From Pseudomonas capeferrum (lineage in GTDB: Bacteria; Pseudomonadota; Gammaproteobacteria; Pseudomonadales; Pseudomonadaceae), in the NCBI RefSeq assembly GCF_000731675.1, contig NZ_JMIT01000001.1:312712-376711 (forward strand): a DNA stretch of 64,000 nucleotides, in the 5' to 3' direction. Each line of letters starts with the position of its first letter. Position 1 is the first letter of the stretch. The notes below the pieces were generated by a model. The model searched no databases. It was given only the letters and a program-made list of their open reading frames with translations, and was not told the origin of the DNA. Made by a program: the position numbers and the translations under genes. Positions 34,221 through 43,556 of this stretch are shown one piece after another.

Positions 34221-35612
34221 ATGAGACCCTTCTGGCTGCAACAGGCCCTGGATTCGGAGCAGGATGCGCTATGCCCGCCGCTGCAAGGCGACGCGCGTTG
34301 CGACGTATGCATCGTTGGCGGGGGCTACACCGGCCTCTGGACTGCACTGATGCTCAAGGAGGCGGCGCCGGCGCTGGACGTGATGCTGATCGAAGCAGAC
34401 ATCTGCGGCGCAGGTGCCAGTGGGCGCAACGGCGGTTGCGCGCTTTCCTGGTCGGCCAAGTACTTCACCCTCGAACGCTTGTTCGGCACGGCCGAGGCGG
34501 TGCGCCTGGTGCGCGAGTCGGAGCGCAGTATCGCGGCCATTGGTGCGTTCTGCGCGGCCAATGGCATCGACTGCGACTACCGCCTCGACGGCACCTTGTA
34601 CACCGCCACCAACCAGGCCCAGGTGGGCGCGACCGATGCGGTGATCGCGGCGCTGGCGCAGCAGGGCATCAACTCATTCGAACGCCTGCCGCTGGAGGCT
34701 GTGCAGCGCCTGGCCGGTTCGGCGCGGCACCTGGAAGGCTGGTTCTCCCCGGCGGCCGCCACCGTGCAGCCTGGGCGGCTGGTGCGTGGCCTGCGCCGTG
34801 TGGCCTTGCAGCGCGGGGTGCGCATCCATGAAGGCACGGCCATGGCCAGCCTGGAACACGGCGCGCCAGTGCAGGTGCGTACCGCCCACGGGACGGTGCG
34901 CGCCGACCGCGTGGTGCTGGGCCTCAATGCCTGGATGGCGCGGGCCTTCCCGCAGTTCGAGCGCAGCGTGGCCATCGTCTCCAGCGACATGGTGATCACC
35001 GAGCCGTGCCCCGACCTGCTGCGCGAAATTGGCTTGAACAACGGCGTCAGCGTGCTCGACTCGCGGATCTTCGTGCATTACTACCACAACACCTCCGATG
35101 GCCGGCTGATGCTCGGCAAGGGCGGCAATACCTTCGCCTATGGCGGGCGCATGCTGCCGGTGTTCGACCAGCCTTCGCCGTACCGGCCGCTGCTGCGCGA
35201 AAGCCTGGGCGCGTTCTTTCCGGCCCTGGCCGAGGTGCCGCTGGCGGCCAGCTGGAACGGCCCGTCGGACCGCTCGGTGACCGGGCTGCCGTTCTTCGGC
35301 CGGCTGGACGGGCAGGGCAATGTGTTCTACGGCTTTGGTTATTCCGGCAGCGGCGTCGGGCCGTGCCACATGGGCGGGCAGATCCTCTCGTCGCTGGCGT
35401 TGGGGTTGGACAACCCGTGGTCACGTTCGCCGCTGGTCAACGGCCCGCTGGGGTTGTTCCCGCCCGAGCCGATTCGCTACCTGGGCTCGCTGATGGTGCG
35501 CAATGCCATCCGTCGCAAGGAGCGCGCCGAGGACCGCGGGCAACGGCCACGGCACCTGGATGTGCGCCTGGCGCGTTTCGCGGCGGCGGCCGGCAAGGCC
35601 GACAAAGCATAA
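34221..35612 (+). CDS. FAD-dependent amine/aminophosphonate oxidoreductase (DAAO fold)
   Basis: A 463-residue flavoprotein of the glycine/D-amino acid oxidase family. The dinucleotide-binding GGGYTGLWTALML lies near residue 32, preceded by beta-strand CDVCIV; GASGRNGG (about 71-78) is the second FAD contact typical of this group; the C-terminal GFGYSGSGVGPCHMGG closes the flavin site. Near relatives include enzymes that oxidise N-methylated or free aminoethylphosphonate (PbfD-like), glycine betaine derivatives and gamma-glutamylputrescine. Position beside an OPA transporter and a phosphonate-type LysR gene favours the first option. Confidence 0.87.
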   Translation: MRPFWLQQALDSEQDALCPPLQGDARCDVCIVGGGYTGLWTALMLKEAAPALDVMLIEADICGAGASGRNGGCALSWSAKYFTLERLFGTAEAVRLVRESERSIAAIGAFCAANGIDCDYRLDGTLYTATNQAQVGATDAVIAALAQQGINSFERLPLEAVQRLAGSARHLEGWFSPAAATVQPGRLVRGLRRVALQRGVRIHEGTAMASLEHGAPVQVRTAHGTVRADRVVLGLNAWMARAFPQFERSVAIVSSDMVITEPCPDLLREIGLNNGVSVLDSRIFVHYYHNTSDGRLMLGKGGNTFAYGGRMLPVFDQPSPYRPLLRESLGAFFPALAEVPLAASWNGPSDRSVTGLPFFGRLDGQGNVFYGFGYSGSGVGPCHMGGQILSSLALGLDNPWSRSPLVNGPLGLFPPEPIRYLGSLMVRNAIRRKERAEDRGQRPRHLDVRLARFAAAAGKADKA

Positions 35613-35707
35613 GATTTTTTGTCGATCACAGGCCCGAGGGCGTATAAACTGCACCCACTTTTTGGCCGGTCGCTTCCTGAACTGGCCGTTGAAACAAGAG
35701 AGTCGAC

Positions 35708-36418
35708 ATGGGCGCACAGTGGAAAGCCAAACATAGAGAAACAGCGGCCAATGCCAAAGGCAAGGTCATGGGCAAGCTGTCAAAAGAGATTCAGATCGCT
35801 GCCAAATCGGGCGCCGATCCCGACATGAACCCGCGCCTGCGCCTGGCCATCGTGCAGGCCAAGAAGGCCTCGATGACCCGCGAGACTCTGGATCGGGCAA
35901 TCCGCAAAGGTGCTGGCCTGGACGGTGATGCCGTGCAGTACCATGCGGTGAGCTACGAAGGCTTCGCACCGCACCAGGTGCCGCTGATCGTCGAGTGCCT
36001 GACCGACAACATCAACCGTACCGTCGCGCAGGTGCGTGTGCTGTTCCGCAAGGGCCAGCTGGGTGCAAGCGGCTCGGTGGCCTGGGACTTCAACCACGTC
36101 GGCCTGATCGAAGCCACCCCGAACGGCGATGCCGACCCGGAAATGGCCGCCATCGAAGCCGGTGCCCAGGACTTCGAGGAAGGCGAAGAAGAGGGTTCGA
36201 CCCTGTTCATCACCGACACCACCGACCTGGACGCTGTGCAGAAGGCCCTGCCGGAGCATGGCTTTACCGTGGTCTCGGCAAAGATCGGCTACACGCCGAA
36301 GAACCCGGTGAGTGCTGCCAGCCTGAGCGCTGAGGCGTTGGCCGAGGTCGAGGCGTTCCTCGAGGCGATCGACGAGAACGATGACGTGCAGAACGTCTAT
36401 GTCGGCCTGACTGACTGA
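35708..36418 (+). CDS. YebC/PmpR-family protein (YeeN-like)
   Basis: A 236-residue protein of the YebC family, which includes DNA-binding regulators and, by recent work, factors that help ribosomes through proline stretches. The beginning [19 protein letters not shown] and the block [28 protein letters not shown] followed by [10 protein letters not shown] are family hallmarks. Details resemble the second YebC paralogue (YeeN) rather than YebC proper. AGAGAG precedes the ATG. A terminator-like hairpin and a REP pair follow. Confidence 0.92.
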   Translation: MGAQWKAKHRETAANAKGKVMGKLSKEIQIAAKSGADPDMNPRLRLAIVQAKKASMTRETLDRAIRKGAGLDGDAVQYHAVSYEGFAPHQVPLIVECLTDNINRTVAQVRVLFRKGQLGASGSVAWDFNHVGLIEATPNGDADPEMAAIEAGAQDFEEGEEEGSTLFITDTTDLDAVQKALPEHGFTVVSAKIGYTPKNPVSAASLSAEALAEVEAFLEAIDENDDVQNVYVGLTD

Positions 36419-36430
36419 TTTGTGCCTCTG

Positions 36431-36450
36431 GGGCCGCTTGGCGGCCCTTT
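36431..36450 (+). terminator. terminator hairpin after the YebC-family gene
   Basis: Stem GGGCCGC / GCGGCCC with a 3-base loop followed by TTT, 12 bases after the stop codon. Confidence 0.7.
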
Positions 36451-36515
36451 CGCGACGCAAGTCCGCTCCTACTGGTACAGCGCTGTACCTGTAGGAGCGG
36501 CCTTGTGTCGCGAAA
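36448..36515. repeat. REP pair (inverted)
   Basis: Two 25-base arms (36448-36472 and 36491-36515), reverse complements at all but one or two positions, of the P. putida REP type with core CCGCTCCTAC / GTAGGAGCGG and ends TCGCGACGCAA / TTGTGTCGCGA, around an 18-base loop that itself contains GTACAGCGCTGTAC. Confidence 0.85.
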
Positions 36516-36556
36516 CGAGGGCGCAGCCCTCGCCTGCGGCCCGGAGACGAACACCC

Positions 36557-37501
36557 ATGAACCCAACTTTCGCCTCCCTCAGCCTCGCCCACCTGCGTAC
36601 CCTCGACCACCTGCTGCAGCTGAAAAACCTCAGCCACGCCGCCGAGCGCCTGGGCGTCAGCCAATCGGCCCTGAGCCGCCAACTGGCCCACCTGCGCGAA
36701 GCCTTCGACGACCCGCTGCTGGTGCGCCAAGGCCGTGGCTACGTGCTCAGCGAATATGCCGAAGCGTTGGTCGAACCCCTGCGCCAGGTACTCGAAGAAC
36801 TCCAGGCCCTGCGCCAACCGGCCGTGTTCGACCCGGCCCGTTGCGAACGGCGCTTCTGCCTGGCGGCCTCCGACTACGTCGCCGAGCACATGCTGCCGTT
36901 GCTGGTGGCGGCGCTGGAGCACGAAGCTCCCGGCGTCAGCCTCGAATACCGCACCTGGCAAGCCGGCCAGTATGCCTTGCTGGCCAGCGGCGAAATCGAC
37001 CTGGCCACCACCTTGTTCGACGAGTCGCCCGCCAACCTGCATGGTCGCTTGCTCGGTGAGGACCGCGCCGTCTGCCTGATGCGCCGCGATCACCCGCTGA
37101 CAGCCCATCACACGCTCAGCCAGGCGGACTACCTGGCGCACAAGCATGTGCGTATCTCCGGTGGTGGCGACAAGGACAGCTTCATCGACCGCCACTTGCG
37201 CGCCCAGGGCCTGCAGCGGCGGGTCAGCCTGGAAGTGCCGTTTTTCTCCGCCACGGTGCAGGTGATCGGCAACAGCCAGGCGGTGGCGACGGTGCCCGAG
37301 CACATTGCCCGGCAACTGTGCCGCCTGCATGACCTGGCCTGGCGGCCCCTGGGCTTTATCGACCACAGCCAGCGCTACTGGGTGGTCTGGCACCAGCGCC
37401 TGCAGGCCTCGGCCGAGCACCGCTGGTTGCGCAACCGGGTGTTCGAATTGTGGCGCCAGTCGCAGTTCGGCGTGCACGGTGGGCATGCGCCAACGCCATA
37501 G
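36557..37501 (+). CDS. LysR-family regulator next to aromatic amino acid decarboxylase
   Basis: A 314-residue LysR protein. The helix-turn-helix LSHAAERLGVSQSALSRQLAHLREAFDDPLLVR lies near residues 26-58. Start chosen at ATG 36557 with GGAG ten bases upstream; the frame upstream runs through REP DNA and is not coding. It lies 82 bases before the decarboxylase gene on the same strand and is the obvious candidate regulator for it. Confidence 0.9.
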   Translation: MNPTFASLSLAHLRTLDHLLQLKNLSHAAERLGVSQSALSRQLAHLREAFDDPLLVRQGRGYVLSEYAEALVEPLRQVLEELQALRQPAVFDPARCERRFCLAASDYVAEHMLPLLVAALEHEAPGVSLEYRTWQAGQYALLASGEIDLATTLFDESPANLHGRLLGEDRAVCLMRRDHPLTAHHTLSQADYLAHKHVRISGGGDKDSFIDRHLRAQGLQRRVSLEVPFFSATVQVIGNSQAVATVPEHIARQLCRLHDLAWRPLGFIDHSQRYWVVWHQRLQASAEHRWLRNRVFELWRQSQFGVHGGHAPTP

Positions 37502-37583
37502 GAGGTATGCGCGAAGCGGGGTTCATTGGGGGGCAGGCGGCACTTAGACTGAAAGGCAGCAAACTGCCCAAAGGAGACCGCCC

Positions 37584-38996
37584 GTGACCCCCGAACAATT
37601 CCGCCTGTACGGCCACCAACTGATCGACCTGATCGCCGACTACCGCCAAACCGTGGGCGACCGCCCGGTGATGGCCCAGGTCGAGCCCGGCTACCTGAAG
37701 GCAGCCCTGCCAGCATGTGCCCCGCAGCAGGGCGAACCGTTCGAGGCGATTCTCGACGACGTCAACAAACTGGTCATGCCAGGCCTGTCCCATTGGCAGC
37801 ACCCGGATTTCTACGGCTACTTCCCCTCCAACGGCACGTTGTCGTCAGTGCTGGGTGATTTTCTCAGCACCGGCCTGGGCGTACTGGGCCTGTCGTGGCA
37901 GTCCAGCCCGGCCTTGAGCGAACTGGAAGAAACCACCCTTGACTGGCTGCGCCAGCTGCTGGGCCTGTCAGGGCAATGGAGCGGGGTGATCCAGGACACC
38001 GCCTCGACCAGTACCCTGGTGGCGCTGATCTGCGCCCGCGAACGTGCCAGCGGTTACGCGTTGGTGCGTGGCGGCCTGCAGGCCCAGGCCAAGCCGCTGA
38101 TCGTCTACGTCAGCGCTCACGCCCACAGTTCGGTGGACAAGGCCGCACTGCTGGCAGGTTTTGGCCGTGACAACATTCGCCTGATCCCCACCGACGAGCG
38201 CTTCGCCCTGCAGCCGGCTGCCCTGCAAGCAGCCATCGAGCAGGACCTGGCGGCGGGTAACCAGCCGTGTGCGGTGGTTGCGACCACCGGCACCACTACC
38301 ACCACGGCACTCGACCCGCTTCGCCCGATCGGTGAAATCACCCAGGCCCATGGCCTGTGGCTGCATGTCGACTCGGCCATGGCCGGCTCGGCGATGATCC
38401 TGCCGGAGTGCCGCTGGATGTGGGATGGCATCGAGCTGGCCGACTCGGTGGTGGTCAATGCGCACAAGTGGCTGGGCGTGGCCTTCGACTGTTCGATCTA
38501 CTACGTGCGCGACCCGCAGCACCTGATCCGCGTGATGAGCACCAACCCCAGCTATTTGCAGTCGGCGGTGGATGACGAGGTGAAGAACCTGCGCGACTGG
38601 GGCATCCCGCTGGGGCGCCGGTTCCGTGCGCTGAAACTGTGGTTCATGTTGCGCAGTGAGGGTGTCGAAGCGCTGCAGGCACGCTTGCGGCGTGATCTGG
38701 AGAATGCCCAGTGGCTTGCCGAGCAGGTCGAGGCGACGCCGGGCTGGGAACTGCTGGCGCCGGTGCAATTGCAGACGTTGTGCATCCAGCATCGGCCGGC
38801 GGGGCTGGAAGGGGAGGCGTTGGATGCGCATACCCGCGGCTGGGCCGAGCGGCTCAATACGTCTGGGGATGCCTATGTGACGCCGGCAACCTTGAATGGC
38901 CGGTGGATGGTGCGGGTGTCGGTGGGGGCGCTGCCTACCGAGCGTGAGCATGTCGAGAAACTGTGGCGGGGGCTGCAGGCAGTGGTCAAGGGCTGA
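37584..38996 (+). CDS. ddc: aromatic-L-amino-acid decarboxylase (PLP-dependent)
   Basis: A 470-residue group II decarboxylase starting at GTG 37584 with AAAGGAG eight bases upstream. The PLP-binding Lys is in VVVNAHKWLGV (about residue 296), the substrate-site HPDFYGYFPSN lies near residue 73, and VDSAMAGSAMI provides the Asp that contacts the pyridine ring. In P. putida KT2440 the equivalent gene (PP_2552, from memory) encodes an L-DOPA-active decarboxylase. It converts L-DOPA or related aromatic amino acids to amines and CO2. The transporter for a shikimate-like acid lies just downstream in the convergent direction. Confidence 0.92.
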   Translation: MTPEQFRLYGHQLIDLIADYRQTVGDRPVMAQVEPGYLKAALPACAPQQGEPFEAILDDVNKLVMPGLSHWQHPDFYGYFPSNGTLSSVLGDFLSTGLGVLGLSWQSSPALSELEETTLDWLRQLLGLSGQWSGVIQDTASTSTLVALICARERASGYALVRGGLQAQAKPLIVYVSAHAHSSVDKAALLAGFGRDNIRLIPTDERFALQPAALQAAIEQDLAAGNQPCAVVATTGTTTTTALDPLRPIGEITQAHGLWLHVDSAMAGSAMILPECRWMWDGIELADSVVVNAHKWLGVAFDCSIYYVRDPQHLIRVMSTNPSYLQSAVDDEVKNLRDWGIPLGRRFRALKLWFMLRSEGVEALQARLRRDLENAQWLAEQVEATPGWELLAPVQLQTLCIQHRPAGLEGEALDAHTRGWAERLNTSGDAYVTPATLNGRWMVRVSVGALPTEREHVEKLWRGLQAVVKG

Positions 38997-39034
38997 AAAT
39001 GCAGGGGGCCGCAAAAGCGGCCCCCTACGGTCTA

Positions 39035-40408
39035 TCAGTGGCTTACGGTCTGGAGGCTACCTTTACGGCTGGCCTCATACGCTTCTTTGTCCATCGGCTT
39101 GGCCTGCGGATTGCCCAGGTCTTCCATCGCCATACGGTGGGTTTCCGGTGCAATGTACGCCGCCAGGGCGCAGATGCAGGTGATGAAGAACGCCATGCTC
39201 CCGACCACCAGCGGAATGTTGTCCGAGCCTGGCGGTGCCACGATGGCGAACAGCGCGGGCAACATGGCGGTCAGCATGGTGCCGATGTTCTGCGCAATGG
39301 CCATGGCCGAAACACGGTAACGGGTGTGGAACAGCTCGGGGTAGAAGCTTGGGAACACCGCGTTGTAGCCCTGGTAGACCATGCCCCACATCACGATCGA
39401 GGCGGCGAAGGCCAGCGGCACGTTCTGGATGCTGATCGCATACAGGTAGACGAAGGCCAGCAGGCCTGAGCCCAGGCACCCGGCGATCATGGTCGGGCGC
39501 CGGCCGATCTTGTCGGAAAGGTTGCCGACAAAAGGAATCACCAGCACCGCAACGATATTGCCGACCACCGGGATCCACAGGTACACGCTCTTGTCGAAGC
39601 CGATGCCATAGGCCGGCTGCACCGCGTAGGCCGCGCCGAAGATGGTGGCGACCACCGGAATCACGTTCATCAGTGCCATGAACATCACCAGCACCATGTG
39701 TTTCCAGCTATGGCGGAAGGCCTCGCTGACCGGCGACTTGGCGACTTTGTCCTGCTTCTCTTCCTTCACGAACGCAGGCGTCTCGTGCACTTCCTTACGG
39801 ATGATGAAGCCGGCGATCAGCACCACGGCGCTCATCAGGAACGGAATGCGCCAGCCCCAGTCATTGAAGGCTTCGCTGGGCATGAAGTAGGCCAGTGGCA
39901 GGAATACCGCCGCCGCCAGAACCTGGCCGGCTTGCACGCCTTGCAGGGTGAAACTGGCGTAGTAGCCACGTCGGCCGAATGGCGCATGCTCCATGATCAT
40001 CGAACTGGCCCCGGAAATCTCGCCGGCCACGGCAAAGCCCTGGATCAGGCGCAGCACCACCAGCAAGACGGGGGCGAGGATGCCGATGTCGTGGTAGGTG
40101 GGCAGCAGGCCCACAGCCATGGTCGACAGGCCCATCAGGAACATGCACAGCAGCAGGACGTTCTTGCGCCCGCGGGTATCACCCCAGTGGCCGAGCACAA
40201 AGGCCCCGACCGGGCGGGCCAGGTAGCCGACACCGTAGGTAGCCAGCGAGGCGATGATCGCCATCTTGGGGTCGGTATTGGGGAAGAAGATCTGCGGGAA
40301 GATCAGGGCCGCAGCCTGGGCATAGATGAAGAAGTCGTAGTACTCGAGTGCCGAGCCTATCCATCCACTGGCGGTCGCTTTCTTGGCTTGAGAGCTGGAG
40401 TGAGCCAT
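39035..40408 (-). CDS. MHS-family transporter for shikimate/quinate-like acids
   Basis: A 457-residue 12-helix proton symporter. The N-terminal SGWIGSALEYYDFFIYAQAAALIFPQIFF and the loop LGHWGDTRGRKNVL are MHS (ShiA-type) hallmarks. Start chosen at ATG 40408 with GGAG six bases upstream. It is divergent from quiC1, with a PcaR-like palindrome between them, so a hydroaromatic acid such as shikimate, 3-dehydroshikimate or quinate is the likely substrate. Confidence 0.9.
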   Translation of the reverse strand: MAHSSSQAKKATASGWIGSALEYYDFFIYAQAAALIFPQIFFPNTDPKMAIIASLATYGVGYLARPVGAFVLGHWGDTRGRKNVLLLCMFLMGLSTMAVGLLPTYHDIGILAPVLLVVLRLIQGFAVAGEISGASSMIMEHAPFGRRGYYASFTLQGVQAGQVLAAAVFLPLAYFMPSEAFNDWGWRIPFLMSAVVLIAGFIIRKEVHETPAFVKEEKQDKVAKSPVSEAFRHSWKHMVLVMFMALMNVIPVVATIFGAAYAVQPAYGIGFDKSVYLWIPVVGNIVAVLVIPFVGNLSDKIGRRPTMIAGCLGSGLLAFVYLYAISIQNVPLAFAASIVMWGMVYQGYNAVFPSFYPELFHTRYRVSAMAIAQNIGTMLTAMLPALFAIVAPPGSDNIPLVVGSMAFFITCICALAAYIAPETHRMAMEDLGNPQAKPMDKEAYEASRKGSLQTVSH

Positions 40409-40874
40409 CGTTGTCTCCGTTGTTCTTGTTGGTTCCCGCACGGCGCATGGCGAACGTGGGGTTATCTCGGGAGTGGGGTCAAACGTGAAGTGCGGGGGTA
40501 TTCCGCGCCAAGGCCGTGACAGACAGCCAGGAGACAGGTGCGGAACGCAAGGCCAGAGCAGTGTTCATAGGTCGGTACCCGGTTTTATTGAACTTATTAT
40601 GTTGTGACGTTGGGCTTGTCAGCGCAGGTTCTGCCGAACGACCGTCTTGGCAAAGGGCATCGGTCGGTGTGCCTGCGTCTGGTTTCATGTTGACCACGGG
40701 TTGGCGGTGTAGCAATTCGCGAAATCGGGTTTTGTTCGGTAATCGAACACAAAACTAACCATTCCGTACAAAGGGATTGATGAGGCGACTTTACCTGCGA
40801 ATAATCGATCGTGCCAGGTACTGTCACAGTAGGTTTCCTGCGCCGTCGTCCCCTAACAACAAGGAAATCCCGCC
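40409..40874. promoter_or_regulatory. divergent promoter region of MHS transporter and quiC1
   Basis: The 466 bases between the two start codons. It contains the PcaR-like palindrome at 40733-40749 and AT-rich patches around 40585-40610 and 40770-40810; no open frame looks like a gene. Confidence 0.5.
40733..40749. promoter_or_regulatory. PcaR/IclR-type operator
   Basis: TGTTCG-GTAAT-CGAACA is a perfect palindrome with 6-base arms and a 5-base spacer. It closely matches the PcaR operator of P. putida as I recall it (GTTCGATAATCGCAC) and other IclR-family sites. It lies 126 bases before the quiC1 start and would tie this pair to beta-ketoadipate (protocatechuate) regulation. Confidence 0.65.
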
Positions 40875-42782
40875 ATGCAGCGTTCGATTGCCACCGTGTC
40901 CTTGAGCGGCACCCTGCCGGAAAAGCTCGAAGCCATCGCCGCCGCCGGCTTCGACGGCGTCGAGATATTCGAGAACGACCTGCTTTACTACGCTGGCAGC
41001 CCGCGCCAGGTTCGCCAGATGTGCGCCGACCTGGGCATCGCCATCACCTTGTTCCAGCCGTTCCGTGATTTTGAAGGCTGCCGCCGCGAGCGCCTGCAGA
41101 AGAACGTCGACCGCGCCGAGCGCAAGTTCGACCTGATGCAGGAACTGGGTACCGACCTGGTGCTGGTGTGCAGCAACGTTCAGGCCGACGCCCTGGGCGA
41201 CGAACAGCTGTTGGTGGACGACCTGCGCCTGTTGGCCGAGCATGCCGGCCAGCGGGGCCTGCGCATCGGTTATGAAGCCTTGGCCTGGGGCCGCCACGTC
41301 AATACCTACCAGCAGGTCTGGAACCTGGTGCGCCAAGCCGACCACCCGGCCCTCGGGGTGATTCTCGACAGCTTCCATACCTTGTCGCTCAAGGGCGACC
41401 CCAGCGCGATCCGCGACATCCCTGGCGACAAGATCTTCTTCGTGCAGATGGCCGACGCTCCGATCCTGGCCATGGATGTGCTGGAGTGGAGCCGGCATTT
41501 CCGCTGCTTCCCGGGGCAGGGCGAAATGGACCTGGCCGGCTTCCTCGCCCCAATCCTTACCACCGGCTATCGCGGCCCGCTGTCACTGGAAATCTTCAAC
41601 GACGGCTTCCGCGCCGCGCCGCCTCGGCAGAACGCCGCCGACGGCTTGCGCTCGCTGCTGTACCTCGAAGAGCAGACCCGCCTGCGCCTGGAGCAGGAGG
41701 CCGTGGCGGTGGAGCCGGGCGTGCTGTTTACCCCGCCTGCGGCCAGCGCCTACGACGGCGTGGAATTCCTCGAGTTCGCCGTCGACGAGGCGGTGGGCGC
41801 ACGCCTGAGCAGCTGGCTGAAACGCCTGGGCTTTGCCGATGCCGGCAAACACCGCAGCAAGGCCGTGCAGCTGCTGCGCCAGGGCGACATCAACATCGTC
41901 CTCAATGCCGAACCCTACTCGTTCGGCCACAACTTCTTCGAGGCGCACGGGCCTTCGTTGTGCGCCACGGCGTTGCGGGTCAAGGACCAGCAGGCTGCGC
42001 TGAAGCGCGCCACCGCCTTCCGTGGCCAGCCGTTCCGCGGCCTGGTCGGCCCCAATGAATGTGAAGTGCCTGCCGTGCGGGCACCCGATGGCAGCCTGTT
42101 GTACCTGGTAGAGCCGGGCAGCGCTGGCCAGACGTTGTACGACACCGACTTCAGCCTGGACAAAACCGCCAATGCCAGCGGTGGCCTGCGCCGTATCGAC
42201 CACATGGCGCTGGCGCTGCCGGCCGAGTCGCTGGACAGCTGGGTACTGTTCTACAAGAGCCTGTTCGATTTCGCTGCCGACGACGAAGTGGTGCTGCCGG
42301 ACCCTTACGGCCTGGTCAAGAGCCGTGCCCTGCGCAGCCAGTGCGGCACCCTGCGCCTGCCACTGAACATCTCCGAGAACCGCAACACGGCCATTGCCCA
42401 TGCACTGTCCAGCTATCGCGGCTCGGGTGTGCATCACATCGCCTTCGATTGTGACGACATCTTCCGTGAAGTAGCGCGCGCCAAGCTGGCCGGTGTACCG
42501 CTGTTGGAGATTCCGCTCAATTACTACGACGACCTGGCAGCGCGTTTCGACTTCGACGACGAGTTCCTCAGCGAATTGGCGTACTACAACGTGCTGTACG
42601 ACCGTGATGCCCAGGGTGGCGAGCTGTTCCACGTCTACACCGAACCGTTCGAGGAGCGTTTCTTCTTCGAGATCATCCAGCGCAAGGGTGGCTATGCCGG
42701 GTATGGCGCAGCCAACGTCGCCGTGCGCCTGGCGGCGATGGCCAAGGCCCGCAGCGGGGTGGCGCGCAAGCCGGTCCTGTAA
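40875..42782 (+). CDS. quiC1: 3-dehydroshikimate dehydratase fused to HPPD-like domain (QuiC1)
   Basis: A 635-residue fusion. Residues 1-270 are an AP-endonuclease/sugar isomerase-type TIM barrel (IAAAGFDGVEIFENDLLYY, ILDSFHTLSL and GYRGPLSLEIFNDGFR carry the metal ligands) that dehydrates 3-dehydroshikimate to protocatechuate. Residues about 290-620 are a vicinal-oxygen-chelate domain like 4-hydroxyphenylpyruvate dioxygenase: metal ligands lie in RRIDHMALALP, GVHHIAFDCDD and RFFFEIIQRKGGYAGYGAANV. This is the architecture of QuiC1 of P. putida (PP_2554 from memory). AAGGAA precedes the ATG. It links hydroaromatic acids to the protocatechuate branch; whether the second domain is catalytic is not certain. 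Confidence 0.93.
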   Translation: MQRSIATVSLSGTLPEKLEAIAAAGFDGVEIFENDLLYYAGSPRQVRQMCADLGIAITLFQPFRDFEGCRRERLQKNVDRAERKFDLMQELGTDLVLVCSNVQADALGDEQLLVDDLRLLAEHAGQRGLRIGYEALAWGRHVNTYQQVWNLVRQADHPALGVILDSFHTLSLKGDPSAIRDIPGDKIFFVQMADAPILAMDVLEWSRHFRCFPGQGEMDLAGFLAPILTTGYRGPLSLEIFNDGFRAAPPRQNAADGLRSLLYLEEQTRLRLEQEAVAVEPGVLFTPPAASAYDGVEFLEFAVDEAVGARLSSWLKRLGFADAGKHRSKAVQLLRQGDINIVLNAEPYSFGHNFFEAHGPSLCATALRVKDQQAALKRATAFRGQPFRGLVGPNECEVPAVRAPDGSLLYLVEPGSAGQTLYDTDFSLDKTANASGGLRRIDHMALALPAESLDSWVLFYKSLFDFAADDEVVLPDPYGLVKSRALRSQCGTLRLPLNISENRNTAIAHALSSYRGSGVHHIAFDCDDIFREVARAKLAGVPLLEIPLNYYDDLAARFDFDDEFLSELAYYNVLYDRDAQGGELFHVYTEPFEERFFFEIIQRKGGYAGYGAANVAVRLAAMAKARSGVARKPVL

Positions 42783-42857
42783 CTGCCTCAGAACTCATGT
42801 TTCATTGAGTCAGCAGGGGCGTGTGTCTGCACTCGTCGAAGATCCTTCGGCGTAGGC

Positions 42858-43526
42858 TCAACGCCCCTCGGCCACCATCAGCAGCGCCTGCGGCACCGCA
42901 CTTTGCGGGTGCTGCGGCTCCTGCAGGCTGACCAGGCGCAGCCCGGCCATGTCCAATGCATTGAGCCAACTGGCCAGCGTGCGGAAATACCACGGCATCG
43001 GCCGCCAGGCCCCGGCAAACCCTGCGAACGACTCTTCCCGCCAGCCATCCTGATAATCGCCCGCTGCCACGCTCCAGGGGTGCAATGTCTGGATCACCAG
43101 AGCACCACCGGGTGCCAGCAAGCCCTTCAGTGCTGCCAGCAGTGCAATGATGTCCTGGTGCAGCAGCGCGAAATTGGCACAGATCAGGTCATAGTCACGG
43201 CCAACGTTGACGTCGCCCTCGGCTAGCTGGGCGTAGCTGGCAAGGTGCACCTGCGCGGACCCTGCCGCGCGTGCCGCGGCCACCAGAGTCTGATCGCCAT
43301 CCACCCCGGCCGCCTCGATGCCGCGGTCGGCAAGTGCCCGCAGCAACCAGCCTTCACCACAGCCAAGGTCCAGCACGCGCTCGGGTTGGCGGCCCAGAAT
43401 GGCCAGCAGGATGGCCTGGTCGGTAACCTGGCGGCGGCTCTCGATGGCGCCGCTGCGCACCGCGTCGATCCAGGCTTGGGCGTTGTGCTGCCAGCTGTGC
43501 AGCACGGTATCTTCGGGGTTGGGCAT
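42858..43526 (-). CDS. class I SAM-dependent methyltransferase
   Basis: A 222-residue methyltransferase with SAM motif I VLDLGCGEGWLLRAL near residue 53 and motif II acidic residue in AAGVDGDQTLV. Start chosen at ATG 43526; the frame continues to a TTG at 43556. Substrate unknown: the motif around VIQTLHPWSVA resembles small-molecule or ubiquinone-like methyltransferases. It is convergent with quiC1. Confidence 0.85.
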   Translation of the reverse strand: MPNPEDTVLHSWQHNAQAWIDAVRSGAIESRRQVTDQAILLAILGRQPERVLDLGCGEGWLLRALADRGIEAAGVDGDQTLVAAARAAGSAQVHLASYAQLAEGDVNVGRDYDLICANFALLHQDIIALLAALKGLLAPGGALVIQTLHPWSVAAGDYQDGWREESFAGFAGAWRPMPWYFRTLASWLNALDMAGLRLVSLQEPQHPQSAVPQALLMVAEGR

Positions 43527-43556
43527 GAGGGTGTCCGCAGCAGTGGGTTGGTTCAA

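Noticed and set aside
36448..36515. Possible CRISPR-like repeat
   Set aside because: Only two arms in inverted orientation; it is a REP pair, and no spaced direct-repeat array exists in the window.
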